Source: Solea solea (Eukaryota; Chordata; Actinopteri; Pleuronectiformes; Soleidae). Taken from it: a DNA stretch of 64,000 nt. A program made the translations under genes and the position numbers. Where the stretch lies: assembly GCF_958295425.1 (NCBI RefSeq), contig NC_081139.1:16748388-16812387 (forward strand). Reading direction: 5' to 3'. Below the pieces are notes generated by a model. The model did not search any database, had not been told where the DNA came from, and saw nothing but the letters and a program-made list of their open reading frames with translations. The stretch's first letter is position 1; the number at the start of each line of letters is the position of its first letter. This document shows, in pieces, positions 1 through 10,926 of the stretch.

Positions 1-1589
1 GAATCAGTGAGCACTAAGTGTGGTGAGGGGGCTGGCAGCAGAGGAGCCTTTTTAAATGGTGGATGGCTAAACAGTAGTAAATGACAGAATTTACACCAAA
101 TGAGCGACATTAGTGTAATAGGAGACAGGTGTAGGATTCGTGGGGTTTTCTCCCATTTGAGAATATGTTCACGAGAGGAAGAAAAAGCTCAGCAGCTCCC
201 TGCATTGTACTAAATTTGACTAGCATCCACGACATGTCCGTCAGGATGTTATTATTGTCAGGCAGCCCGGGGGAAGAACACTCTAATGATCTTGTAACAG
301 CAATAAGGAAAACCGTGTCATCAGCTTCCTTGAGAGGAGAGAGGACATTAAAGTGCTTATAGATGCGAACAGAGACTGCGCAAACCTTTCAGGTGTTGCT
401 CTGTGTTTATGCGTCGACGGGTGGGGGAGGAAACTGCACACAGGGATGCCTCCGACAGCTGGTAGCCAGTTGTTTTCTAGTTCACTTCTTTTGATGAGAT
501 GCTTTGGGCCATAAACAAGTCATGATCTATGGCAGTGTGGGCTGATGGACTCAATCTATCAGCAAACGTGGGAAGATTGATGTCCACCAAGCTGGGTCAG
601 AATCTGGCCACAGTGTATGAATGCAGCCACAACACCCTCCCTCATTGTTGGTACTGATTTTAGCCCATTCCCTGGTGTTCTTCCCCTCCTCCCTCCATCC
701 ACACACACCCCCTCCCCTCTTTTAAACTCTCCGGACTCTATGCTCGATGCTTTCCTCGCGCCTTCTGTGCCACTGCACGCCATACTGTAAATGATTTAAT
801 TATCTTTTTTTTCCTGGTGTAAGACAAATGAAAGGCAAAAGAAAGCGATGGGAGTGCTGTGCCAAATCTGATTATTTATCTCTTTAACAGATTGCTGTGT
901 TACAGTCCCCAAGCTGTGGTTACTGATGGTTGTTGGGAAGTAAAGTGGGCCAAGCGCTTTTGTGAGGATGCTCCCCCTCACAAAGCTGATGCAGCACTAC
1001 ATTGGGAATTTGTGTCAGATACAGATCAGGCACATTTCATTTAAATAAGCAAATCATTGAGTAAAGATGACCTGGCTCACTGGGGTATATCTCTATCTGT
1101 GCATCGCAGTTTGTGGGCTGGGGAAAACGGCGGGCACTGACGGATTGAGTGACTCAGGCCCTGGTCATATCAGAGATGTTACTCAGACAAACACAAATCC
1201 CAGCTTGCCTGGCAAAGTGTTCTTTGAGACAACTAAAAGCAGGAACACATGCCTCGTCTTCAGTGTGTCAAGCCGGCAGTGATTGAATTTCTCCTCCTTC
1301 CTTAAGACGGAAGTGCAAAGCCGGTGAGTGATTCCTGTGGATGCACTTAAGGTTTTAGTTGCAGGCGTCGTTGTGCCTGGGCAGATTTTATATGACACAT
1401 GAAACTAACTACATGGTACTTAGGGCCTGCTGTAAACCAATCTCAAGCCAGTCGGGAAAACAGGCCCATCAGCAGAGAGGCTTGTTTCTGTTGCATGACA
1501 AAAGGACTTGCAAAACCGCATCAATTAAAAGTTCATTAAGTTCAGCACTAGAAGGATGAGTGGATGCTCTCTATTTATGCCCGGGCCAG

Positions 1590-1810
1590 CCCAGCCCATT
1601 ATCTTCAACCTGATTATTCAAATCCCTGGATTATAACACAGACATTTTCTCAGAGCTTTGCTTAGAATAATCATACTTAATAATATTTCCTTTTTCTTCC
1701 CATGGAATTTGATTAGAATTGAGTATGCATCTTCAAAAGAGAGCAATAATGCTCTTGATAGTTGTGCAATTTAAATTTTTCCAAAATTATCACAAGAAAG
1801 GATTATTGCT
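1590..1810. promoter_or_regulatory. candidate conserved noncoding element
   Basis: This stretch is high-complexity, repeat-free and AT-rich, with motifs of the homeodomain/POU type (TGATTATTC, AATAATCAT, TTTGATTAGAATTGA, TATGCAT). FOXP-family introns are known to be rich in conserved enhancers. The call rests on composition only, because no alignment was possible. Confidence 0.25.
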
Positions 1811-2340
1811 TGTGTGGATCTAAATTCATCTCATTCAAGTGTTTAATAAAGGGTGTTTGTGCTCATTCTGTATCAGTCATCTGTTCATAGTGACTGCGGT
1901 ATATAATCCATGACTTCCCTGAGCAGAAGGGGTGGACGAGAATCCTCTGCTTGGATTTTTGTTTTTCTGACAGACCTAGGTACTGTGGGGATATTCAGTC
2001 GGAGACCACTTTCTTCTCTTAAGCTTGTGTTAAACTGCTGTTGACATCCTCTTTAATTTCTGACAGTCAGCACGAGGCGGAGGGGCTGCCGACTCTTGGG
2101 CTTCGTCTTATCCGGTGTCTCTGGCTGAGCCTGCTTTCTCGCCTTGTAATGCCGTTGATGCTCACCTTGTTTGCCCGCTTGCGACAATGTGTGATGTAGT
2201 GAGTGAATTGATATCCTCCCCTCCAATTTGTCTCCAGCTGCACCAAAATATGAATTTCAGCCAGATGTTGGCTGAAGAAACGCAAGCCGGTGGATACTGT
2301 CAACTGTAGGAGCAACTAATACCATTTTTTTTTCTGCAGA

Positions 2341-2351
2341 GTGTGTGTGTG

Positions 2352-2384
<33 letters not shown>
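2341..2384. repeat. (GT)n microsatellite
   Basis: About 22 GT units with a single GC interruption near the middle. It explains the long Thr-His open frames on the minus strand, which are not genes. Confidence 0.97.
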
Positions 2385-2939
2385 AACTATTTGCTGGAAG
2401 GTAAAAGTGAAGAGGATAAGTCTGTACAGGTGGTATGTCATCAATCCATTTGAATCTGACAACACCACTTGAAAAGAAATAGCCGCTTTCCATTTGTATG
2501 TCTCCCTCAATGGATCATAGTATTTCCTCTCAGTGTCACTCAGATCCTCTCCCCTCACATACCAGCTCCTCTTCACCTACAAACGTCTGCCTGCCGTACT
2601 GTTCCTTACATGTTCTCATCTGCATTGCTTTCATAATGATGCGTAGGTTTTGATCACTAGAACACAAGTCAGATGTTATGCAGTGAGCTCATCGTGCCTG
2701 GAGGCTCCTCACTCGCAGTTCAAAGATCAGGCTTTGGTGCAAGAAAACAAGCAAACATGTAAGATGCCAAATTAATTCTTTCCTAAAAGACACACACGTA
2801 GCTGCCTTCCATACATGATTCATAACGAAAATATGTTACACCCAGTGTTTGTTTTGTTTTCAGCACTGTTGTTATTTTTTTCTCCTGAGCTGACAGGTTA
2901 ATTCTTCATGCCAACAAGTTCCCAGCATACAAAGAAATG

Positions 2940-2970
2940 TTTTTTTTTTTTTTTCTTTTTTTTTCTTTTT
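2940..2970. repeat. T-rich tract
   Basis: Three runs of T are broken by single C bases. On the minus strand this is A-rich; it may be an old poly(A) tail, but no element body is recognisable next to it. Confidence 0.85.
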
Positions 2971-3429
2971 GAAAGGACGCTGATACTTCAGTCACAGCTG
3001 CACTTCCAGTGAAACAATAGCATGAGGGGGTCAGGCCATTGACCTCCTCATGAAGACTATGGTGATCCCATTTCATCTGCATGCACATTTTTTCCTAATC
3101 CCACAGAGAAGTGTGTTGGCCTGAACGAAAAATAATGTAGTTAAGAATTTGTGCAAAACATGTGTCCCATCGACTGAGGCCCAGTGAAAACACTGAAGTA
3201 AAAATAAGTGGCCCCCTGTTTTCTTGACACAAACACGACAGTGTGGTTTGTTTCTCCGACATAGTTGACAAAGTAACAGGAAAACGTCTCGCGTGATGAC
3301 ATTAGCTGTGATGAATTTGACCTTATGAGTCCATATTGACACATGCATCGCATGTAAGACACATGCAAATGAAAATAAAATTTAAAGAACAAAAGCAATC
3401 TTAAACGTCTTACAGACAGAGAGACTCAC

Positions 3430-3631
3430 CCTTCTCTCTTGTGACTCATGTATTGGCCATTGGTGGAGGCGTGATGGTTGAGAAGAGGGTTCTTTGGCGT
3501 TGCCGGGGAAGACAGGTCAAGGCCCCGGTGGCCATTGTTGTTGCTGCTGCTGTGGTTGTTGTTGTGCTCCTCTTTCACGTGAGCATTTGTCACCTCCTTC
3601 CACAGTTGCTGCAGCTCGGCTGGAATCATGC
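3430..3631 (-). CDS. foxp1: Foxp1 exon: linker ahead of zinc finger (fifth exon in window)
   Basis: The exon begins with the last two bases of a split Gly codon and reads (G)[17 protein letters not shown], close to the FOXP1 wording [17 protein letters not shown]. It ends with KRE plus two bases of a split codon. Acceptor TTTGTCTCAG and donor GGGTGAGT fit consensus. Length is 202 bases (2+198+2). The incoming phase matches the single G left by the exon at 10722-10872, so the joined codon is GGC. The middle is polar and repetitive ([15 protein letters not shown]), followed by RGLDLSS and a conserved block containing HASTNGQ, which is specific to FOXP1 (FOXP2 reads differently here). The segment links the Q-rich repression region to the zinc finger and leucine zipper of this nuclear DNA-binding repressor. 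The Asn/Ser-rich insert is encoded by AAC/AGC triplets and looks expanded relative to human. Confidence 0.95.
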
Positions 3632-3644
3632 CTGAGACAAACAA

Positions 3645-3925
3645 AATGGATAATTAAATCAATTAACAGCTAATCCGACTCTCTTCGTCATCACTTAATT
3701 AAATCAAAGCCTCTGTAAACAAAGCTGAGTATTAATTAGAAAATATTCCACTACAGGGTAATGCACTGAATGCTCTTGCCACCCCCTCTTCCTCCCATTT
3801 TCCCTGTGATCTGAAGCGTGTTTGTATACACAAATCCCTGGCATTCACGCAGATTTCATGCCCAGAGTAAATAATTAACATCCAGACAAGGCATGAAATC
3901 TGAATAATTACCATCATTTTCGTTC
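3645..3925. promoter_or_regulatory. candidate enhancer-like block, TAATTA cluster
   Basis: Six or more TAATTA/AATTAA cores lie within 280 bases, directly upstream of the acceptor of the exon at 3430-3631 (ATAATTAAATCAATTAAC, CTTAATTAAATC, TATTAATTAG, AATAATTAAC, GAATAATTACC). Clustered homeodomain cores in high-complexity sequence are typical of vertebrate developmental enhancers. Conservation was not tested. Confidence 0.3.
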
Positions 3926-4579
3926 ACCAACAGAGATGTGCAGAACACACACACAACAAAAAGTTTACAATGGCAACACTAGAAAACATCCCACCCCTGC
4001 CTCCCTGAGAAACAGGACCCTGGGGTAATATTCTCCAAAGCGCATTAATGTGCAAAATACTTAAAGCTCTGCACCGCCTACAATTGACACAGAAGACTTA
4101 AACCTCATTTAACAAGTCAAGCACACTGCAGCTCACACAGCCCTTTGAAAAAAAATCCCTTGAAGACAGACGACATTTTTCCAGTATAGTGGTAACACAT
4201 CTACAGTGTGTTCATGTGTGCGTGTGTGTGTTTTCTGCCTGTGAATGGCAGTGGTCCCAGTACCCAGGGCAAGAGTCAGGATGAAGAAGGATAATGTTGT
4301 GTTTGTGCACAGCACTTTCCGTGTCAGAGTGGACAGCCTTTGTTGGCACACAATATAGAGCAGCAACGGTGTTCCTGTCACTGTTCAGGAAAGCCTGTCA
4401 CTTGACACAAATGAGGATAAAAGCTGTTATAGTATCAAACAAATAACATTTATTTTTCTTTTTTTTTTGGTGCAGAAGCTGTGGCTGTAATGTATTCTCA
4501 GTTTAAACATAACACATCTGGGCGGGCTAAGCCTGATTTTAACGGCATTCTAAACGATCTAAAAGACTAATGTGTGTGG

Positions 4580-5200
4580 ATTTGTATTAAGTATTCAGAT
4601 CTGAGCTTAAGTAAGCCACATGTTTTAAGTATGGTGAACGAGGCCCTTGGAAATGTGTTGAAATTAACCACAGAGCAAATAGGAAAGGCCGCTCGTTTAA
4701 CATTACAATTAATTAAATCCATTCTGAAAATGAGCACTGGCAAATGGAAGATGATTTGCACATGCTTATCTACTCGGGTTTATATTCTCTGGGTTCCCCC
4801 TCCGCCTCCCCGTTTCTCATCAGCAGCTCTATAGATACCAGAAGTGCTCCTTTTCACGCGCCAGATTGTAACACATTGTGTGCTAACTGCTTAGTCTTAA
4901 TTTATTCCTGTTGTGGAAAATAACTATGAGGTGAAGATCTCAATACGATCAGCAAAAATATTTTTAATTTGATAAGCTACTAAAGATTTTAATTATGCTG
5001 GTAATGGAGAACATTGGCCTAATGAGGCAGAGGACTCCAGAGAGACGCAGGGGCTAAGAACTGTGAAATGAGTCTGATAGGATTGCTGTAAATTCACACT
5101 AGATCGTTTGCATATCAAAGAGCAGGAAATGATTGCAGGACAAATCAATAACCTTTCCACGTTCCAAGGAGCGTCTTTCCTCATTCAAATATTTCAACAC
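4580..5200. promoter_or_regulatory. candidate conserved noncoding element
   Basis: The block is high-complexity and repeat-free, with motifs such as ACAATTAATTAAATCC, CTTAATTTATTCC and TTTGCATATCAAAG (octamer/SOX-like). It looks unlike the degraded sequence around it. The call is compositional only. Confidence 0.25.
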
Positions 5201-6059
5201 ACTTGCTCTTTTCTGCCCGCCTGTATTCGCCTTTAGTCTCTTCAATGCCTTGATGTGGCCTAATCAAAGTGCACGTCCACGACAGGCTAAACATGCTTAA
5301 TATTGGCGCTTGTGTTATAGCATGCTAATCCGATACTTGCTGATTTTGAGTTGCATTATAGAAAAGGATCCATTGTTGTTTTGATGGGGTACGGAGACTT
5401 TGGAACAAAAGGTGATTTCTTTTGATTTTTTTGTTTCCTTTTGGTTGTGTTTCTTTTTATGACGGCTGGTTTGGAAGGGGAAGGTCACTGGTGATGCGAG
5501 TGTCCTGTGCTCCGACAGCGGGACCAATCATTTTCCCCCCCACTTGGTGCCCGATGACAGTGGGCGATGTATTTTTAGCCGATGTGCTTGACAGGGCGGC
5601 CCGCACTGGCTCAATTACCCAGCAGTCCTGGTGACCCCGACACCACTGTTTACTCAGACGAAACCGCAGCGGATAGACTGGTCTGATGAGAGAGGTAACA
5701 GAGTGGGACCAAGCTGTCTCTTTCTGGATCTAGTCCGTCGTTTTATTGCCCTCTGTTTGTCTCTTCCCTTGTTCTTCTTGTATCTAACCCTAACCTTTTC
5801 TAACAACAGCTGTGGCTCATGATTCACATAAATGACAATAAAACACCATTACTCCAGTGTCTCAGCAGGTATTATCTTTTGTGTTTTGAGGAAACGCATT
5901 GAGTTTCCCTCCATCTGATTACTGAGGGACACATAATGACATTGATCTGTAAATCCTCTTTCTTGGGCCCCCAGTTTGTCCATCCTTTAAATGCCAGATT
6001 GGTTTATCTTTCCTCCTTCCATTTTTCAGCACAACTGTTCCACTCATTACGGCTGGGAA

Positions 6060-6730
6060 ATACGGACAAGCACTTTAAAAAATGTATGTTGTTGGGACAC
6101 TTGATTGATCACCGGCCTCTCAACTCAATTTTACCTCTGCAGGTAGCTCTGGCACCGAGACAGGCCGAGCTCTTCAACCTTTTCCTGTCCTTGTCCCCCT
6201 GTACCCAGGTGACCATGTTCAAGCAAGCAGAAAGTTGATTTAAGGTTCATAATGACATCAGTTGCAGGCCATCATCCCCCAAATAAAAAATGGCCCCCAG
6301 TGCTCCGGGCTCTTTAAACCGAGCTGTTACTTCTCACACACAGTGCCGGTGCCATGGGGGGACAGTGACATCGCTATTAGTTTATTGTTCCGTCAGGCTG
6401 GGACCTTTACTGCACCCCTGTTTATGTTGCCGTAATCACTGGCCTGCTGATATGCACCCCTTCGGCCTGAAATATGTCCTGTCCTAATGCTGCAGGAACT
6501 ATTACCAGTAGCCCACTGCTGGACATATCAATCACTGACAGGTCAGTCGCATTACCCACCGCGGTCCCTGATGTGCTGCTGTTCTGTGAGCACTTCATGG
6601 CTCGCCACATTCTTTGCTTTCATATTACCGACAAATTTGTCTTGTCACTGTCCCCCTGGCCTCCGCGAGACAGCTTAAATGATGTTGCTCAGCTACGAGA
6701 ACGCACTCTCGTGCAGAGCAACCTCGGAGG
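6060..6730. promoter_or_regulatory. candidate conserved noncoding element, GC-balanced
   Basis: This stretch has higher G+C than the flanks, no repeats, and several overlapping short open frames on both strands (for example 6474-6734 and 6422-6610). None of them has a recognisable protein. That pattern is usual for strongly constrained noncoding DNA, but an unrecognised exon cannot be excluded by eye. Confidence 0.25.
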
Positions 6731-6780
6731 GTGAGGGGCCATTTTGGCCAGGATGTGCGCAAACACTGTCCACGTCTGTG

Positions 6781-6818
6781 ACACACATGCACGCACACGC
6801 ACACACACAGACACACAC
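6781..6818. repeat. imperfect (CA)n microsatellite
   Basis: CA units with GC and GA interruptions (CACATGCACGCACACGCACA...). It has no coding meaning. Confidence 0.9.
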
Positions 6819-6882
6819 CTGAGCAACGTGAGCCCGAGCAACCACTGACTCACTTATCAGGTCAAGAGGACAGGCTTTTTGT

Positions 6883-6903
6883 GGGAGGGGGAGGGGGGGG
6901 GGG
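6883..6903. repeat. G-rich tract
   Basis: G runs of 3, 5 and 11 are separated by single A bases, within 21 bases. The pattern could fold as a G-quadruplex on the plus strand and is also a site of likely sequencing-length error. Confidence 0.85.
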
Positions 6904-8876
6904 TGGATGGATCAAATTTATATTTATGAGAGATATATCCTCCCCAAACACAGCGTTGTAATTTATAACAGATACCGTCTGGCCGCTTCCAAGACTTTGA
7001 ACATTAATGTCAAAAGAATTTACGACAAGAGAAACAAATTATACTCCAGATAACGTGACAATTGTTTTTCACTCAAAACGGCTATCTACAAGTTTATACT
7101 TAATTAGTGCTATCAAATTCTGAGTGTCTAAATCAAAATGCATTCCTTTAGTCCTTCGCTTTGACTAAAAAAGACAAATCTCTCCGAGCAGACAGTTTAA
7201 CATTTAGCTGAAAAATGAGTACATCACAGCACAAATACAGATCATACACCTATACTCTTCTTAATTACTCTGTTACAGCAGCCAATTTATTGAAAAGCTT
7301 TAGTTATTTTCATTGTCTCAGCACGGGGGAAAAAAAGGTGTTCGAGTGGGTTTCTTGTGTTTGCACTGGCCTTTTAAAATAATTATACAGCTGTCGATGT
7401 TGAATTGAAACACATGAAATCATCAGTTACAAAAGAAAAAGTCGTGCCAATTTACTGCCTAAGTTTATATCCATAATCACCCAAACACAGCAGATCAACT
7501 CATCATTTCCGACACAGTGCTAACTGCTAACTACTAGCAGAATAATGCAGATTAGATCTGAGCACCACGGGCCTGGCCCACTGGTGCATGAAAGAGTTTA
7601 GTGATGTGGAAAACAGAAAGGTCATCAATAACTTTAAACAGTCAAGCAGAAAATATGTAGAATAGGAAGACAAACTGGGGCCTGAAGCACTATAGCCTAA
7701 GTGTCGTAACAGCTGCCAGAGACACAGAGTTAATCATCAATGGATTGCAAGGGCAAACTCACCTGGTTTGACTGGTTGTAACAGACTGAAACAATCGCTG
7801 AATTGTACACAGGGAGACTCAGTTCCTTGTGTTGTTGTTTACAGGAAACAAGACCTCAGTCAGCCAAGTCAACTATGACTATAATTCATGTTCACGCATT
7901 GTTAGAGACTTGGAAAGAAAATGTTCTCACTCAAAATTAAAAGTCAGATTTTCTACTTGCCTAACTGTGTACTGTAATGCACTTACATTAATAATGTCTT
8001 GATAGAGCTTAAGGAGAAATAAATGGTCTCCATTTTAAGCAAACATTGAAAAATAATACGATTACTTTAAGGAAAACTTGTCAAGGACTCGGGTAGTTGC
8101 TCAGTTAAAAATGTTTCAATTCTTGAAAAAAAACAGGTTGCGTGAATTATGTGCCTTGAGTGAAATTGTGAATGTGTCACACTTGTTCTCCTCATAAGAA
8201 CACCTTTATGAATGAAACCTCTCTTCAAAATCTGGTTTACTGATAATGACAGAATGAAATAGATGTGTAAGTTTAATTTCTATAAGTTTGCAACTTATTG
8301 TATGTGTCTTGAGTCTGAAAAATACATCGGGAAGGTTTATTTGTTTGCTATATTTAATTAAGGCTCTACTCTGACTTGCTGTCTGTAAATAATGGTGTCA
8401 TGTAAGCTGACATAATTGGGCTGGTCATAATTTCCATTCATGAAACAATAATATATAATAATCCATCAATCAATCACTTAATTAATTCAAATCACAGTTT
8501 GAATAGAATAAACTGTGAAACAATGAACAGGTGTAAATCTCTCTCTCTCTCTTGTGATGTGTGTCACAATAACTCTATTATAAGGTTTAGGAGAGAGGTG
8601 TGCGTGCGTGTGTGAAGAGGACACAATATAAACAGGATGTTCTGACACTGTCCATTATGAGTACAGCAACATGCCATATCACCCATATAATGCTTTACTC
8701 AAGGGGTGTGTGAGTGTTTGCCAGACATCTGACACAGAGCGCTTCAGCACAGCACGGCCGCGCTCCACGCCTGTGCCCACGGCAATCGTCTGCAAGCGGA
8801 TGAGTGATTTCCATACCCAGTCCAAACAATAACACCACTGTACAAACTGTGTTCGTGTTTGCCTATTACCTAAGCA

Positions 8877-8902
8877 CCCCCCCCCCCCCCAAAAAAAAAA
8901 AA
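8877..8902. repeat. C14-A12 homopolymer junction
   Basis: Fourteen C bases are followed directly by twelve A bases. The length is unreliable in any assembly. Confidence 0.9.
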
Positions 8903-9699
8903 CTCCCGTTTTTATCGGCCTTATCTTGTTATTTCAAAACTGTTTGTCTTAGCTGGGAATGAATAGTCAATGTCATGTTCTAAATCCTTTATGACGGCAC
9001 CTCTGTCATAATGTGACCACTCCTTTTGAAAATATTCAAGAATAAATAAAGAAATAAACTTCCTTGCCAAACAACAAGTGTTGAGTCTCCATCACGGAAT
9101 GAGTAATCTCACAATGACAAGTTCACTGGCAGTTTACGAACAATAGTTCCAGTCTCCCTTCAGGCTCAAGGAAGGCTGCCACCCGGATGCCAATCACAGA
9201 AAAAGCACAGAGAGTTAAAGACCAAAGCTAAGACAAAGTAAAATAAACAAAAAAAAAACAAACTCCTGCACCTTTACTGCCCAGGTTGATATACAGACAA
9301 AGAACAGCTTACCAGGATCTAACTGCAATAGTTCAGTAATGATGTCATTTAGTACATAAGTTTAGTTTACAAGTGTTTAGCTAGGATTAAAGTGCACTGT
9401 TCACATGAACTAAGCAAATATGCAAAGGTATTAAAGCAGGACAGTGACAGTGGAAGATCAAAGCTTTTAAAAAGCGAGATGCCAGCGAGAACACAATGGA
9501 ATACAGACTTTAGTTACTCTAGTCCTGTTTAAATCTAACATATTTAAAGAATATGCTCGCTGATTTGTCTCTGTGCTGGACAGCCTAGATGTAAACTGCT
9601 CACTCTCCCACACCAAAGTCCATAGAGAAAATCAGTGGTTTTAGCATCAGAGGACCCACAATTATGGATTTACTGATGAATTATTTTATCTTATTTTAT

Positions 9700-9860
9700 T
9701 TTATTCTATATTTTATGGTGTTTGGTACCTGGGGTGTTTCTCTTTCCGGTCTCCTGTAAAGTGTGACTCTAATTTTAACAGTGCTGTGTGTGGATGTTGG
9801 AGCTGTTAATTTCCCCAAGGGAACCTCCCAAAGGGATTAATAAAGTCGTCTGTCTGTCTG
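9700..9860 (+). mobile_element. LINE 3' end, L2/CR1-like, truncated
   Basis: The sequence ends with AATTTCCCCAAGGG..., GGGATTAATAAAGT and then a CTGT short-repeat tail (GTCTGTCTGTCTG). This is the characteristic 3' end of fish L2-type LINEs, which terminate in 'gggattaataaagt' followed by a 4-base repeat. Only the 3' untranslated part is present, as expected for 5'-truncated insertions. The left boundary is approximate. Confidence 0.75.
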
Positions 9861-9867
9861 AATTAGA

Positions 9868-9962
9868 TTTTTTTTTCAGCAATGGGGGTTGGGTACACCA
9901 GTCCTTGACCTTTTCCAGGATTTGAACTGGCAACCCTCTGGTTACACGGCCAGTTCCCTTTT
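9868..9962 (-). mobile_element. tRNA-derived SINE fragment
   Basis: On the minus strand it reads AACCAGAGGGTTGCCAGTTC followed by AAATCC. This is a tRNA-like anticodon arm and T arm with a B-box (GTTCAAATCC). A body with GGTGTACCC and ACCCCCATTGCTG follows, then an A9 tail at 9876-9868. That order (tRNA head, 'cccccattgct' body, A tail) is typical of a common teleost SINE. It is not a functional tRNA gene: there is no acceptor stem, and the D arm is degraded. Confidence 0.7.
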
Positions 9963-10721
9963 ACTTGTGTGGGGTTGCCTTCCATGGTGAAACAGTATCT
10001 CAACAATTCTTGTGTGCTGTTTTGTAAAATTGCTTGATTGATTTTCTCTCAGGACTTTGGTGTTGGGAGTGAATGGTTAATAAAGTGAAACAAATTTTAG
10101 TTTCCAGTCAGAACAGGCTGTCTAATGTCAAGAAAATGCGATAAAAAATATTCTCAAGAAATTGTAGACATAAGTGGATGTAGATTTTTATAAGGTGAAC
10201 CCTTTATAAAATGGCTAAAATCAGTTTTTCCTGAGGGCGAGTGTCCATGTCTCGTGTTGGTTGGTGGCAACTGTAGTGGGTCATGATCTCTACTTATCTA
10301 CTTAGCACCAAGGGCATGTGGCATTACCATCATGTCCTTTCAGATCATTTGACTGTCCTGTGACACTATCCCTGCCATTTGAAAGGAAGCCGCCTTGTTT
10401 ACGGCTACATAATTTGAATTATCATTATCATTAAAACCCAGTCAAAGGCTGCACTGAAAAAGAAGATGACAAAGTAAACCACACTTTATCAGTGTGACCT
10501 GAATTCCCGCTTTTAACTAAATTGTTTTATAATTGGGCCAGATCTCCAGTTTACATCAGCAAACAAATGTAAAACATTTAAATCAACATACTTAGGAAAA
10601 TGAGGTGTCCCAAACATTGACATGTTGACTGTTTCGTGTCAGCAAAATTCAACCGTAAGCTCGTGGGCGGGAAGTTTTAAGCACAGCTCAGGAAATACGC
10701 CAAGAGATTGCAGGTACTGAC

Positions 10722-10872
10722 CCTGAGTGAGGGAGTGCAGTGGCAGGCCGGTCTGTCCAGGCTGGATGGTGAGCAGCCCTTGCCTCTGAAGGTTGAGGAG
10801 ATGCTGCTGCTGGACCTGCTGGACCTGCAGGAGCTGCTGCTGGAAGGCCAACTGCTGTGCTGACACCTGCTG
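10722..10872 (-). CDS. foxp1: Foxp1 exon: Q-rich segment [19 protein letters not shown] (fourth exon in window)
   Basis: The exon has fifty codons plus one base. It reads [20 protein letters not shown], then [20 protein letters not shown], then [10 protein letters not shown], ending with the first base of a Gly codon. The FOXP1 counterpart has LLTIQPGQ and LPLQPLAQ at the same places; FOXP2 has LISIPPGQ, so FOXP1 is the better match. The acceptor is CCACCAG followed by CAGCAGGTG, so three CAG triplets in a row could each serve as the acceptor; I placed the exon at the first. The donor is CAGG|GTCAGT. Acting in the nucleus, this part lies within the glutamine-rich N-terminal region linked to transcriptional repression. 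The polypyrimidine tract is replaced by a TG-rich stretch (see 10876-10926). Confidence 0.95.
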
Positions 10873-10875
10873 CTG

Positions 10876-10926
10876 GTGGCACACACAGCCAAACATACAC
10901 ACATGCACACACACACGCAAAAAGAC
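10876..10926 (-). promoter_or_regulatory. UG-rich tract upstream of splice acceptor
   Basis: On the minus strand the 50 bases before the acceptor are rich in UG dinucleotides (TTTTTGCGTGTGTGTGTGCA, then TGTGTGTATG, then GGCTGTGTGTGCCACCAG) instead of a plain pyrimidine tract. UG repeats at acceptors are known binding sites for TDP-43 and CELF-type splicing factors, as in human CFTR exon 9. Regulation here is inference. Confidence 0.4.

Larger units (their letters stand above)
1..3429 (-). other. foxp1: foxp1 intron, incomplete (downstream side)
   Basis: This is the intron that follows the exon at 3430-3631; its 3' end lies outside the window. The donor on the minus strand reads GG|GTGAGT at 3430/3429. 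I looked for the next expected exon, which encodes the C2H2 zinc finger (HGVCKWPGCE-like), and saw no trace of it on either strand. The intron holds a GT microsatellite, a T-rich tract and high-complexity AT-rich sequence. None of the short open frames here resembles a known protein. Confidence 0.85.
3632..10721 (-). other. foxp1: foxp1 intron (7.1 kb)
   Basis: The intron lies between the 50-codon exon at 10722-10872 and the exon at 3430-3631. The donor is CAGG|GTCAGT and the acceptor is TTTGTCTCAG|GC on the minus strand; the intron is phase 1. It contains several candidate conserved blocks near the acceptor end (3645-6730), CA and G-rich repeats around 6.8-6.9 kb, and an L2 LINE tail with an adjoining SINE at 9.7-9.96 kb. 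In the rest, 6910-8870 and 8910-9690, I see AT-rich sequence with no genes. Confidence 0.9.

Noticed and set aside
1..3429. Zinc-finger exon of foxp1 (HGVCKWPGCE)
   Set aside because: Searched for on the minus strand and not found; it should lie beyond the left edge.
9868..9962. tRNA gene on the minus strand
   Set aside because: Only anticodon-arm and T-arm remnants are present, with no acceptor stem and with an A tail; it is a SINE.
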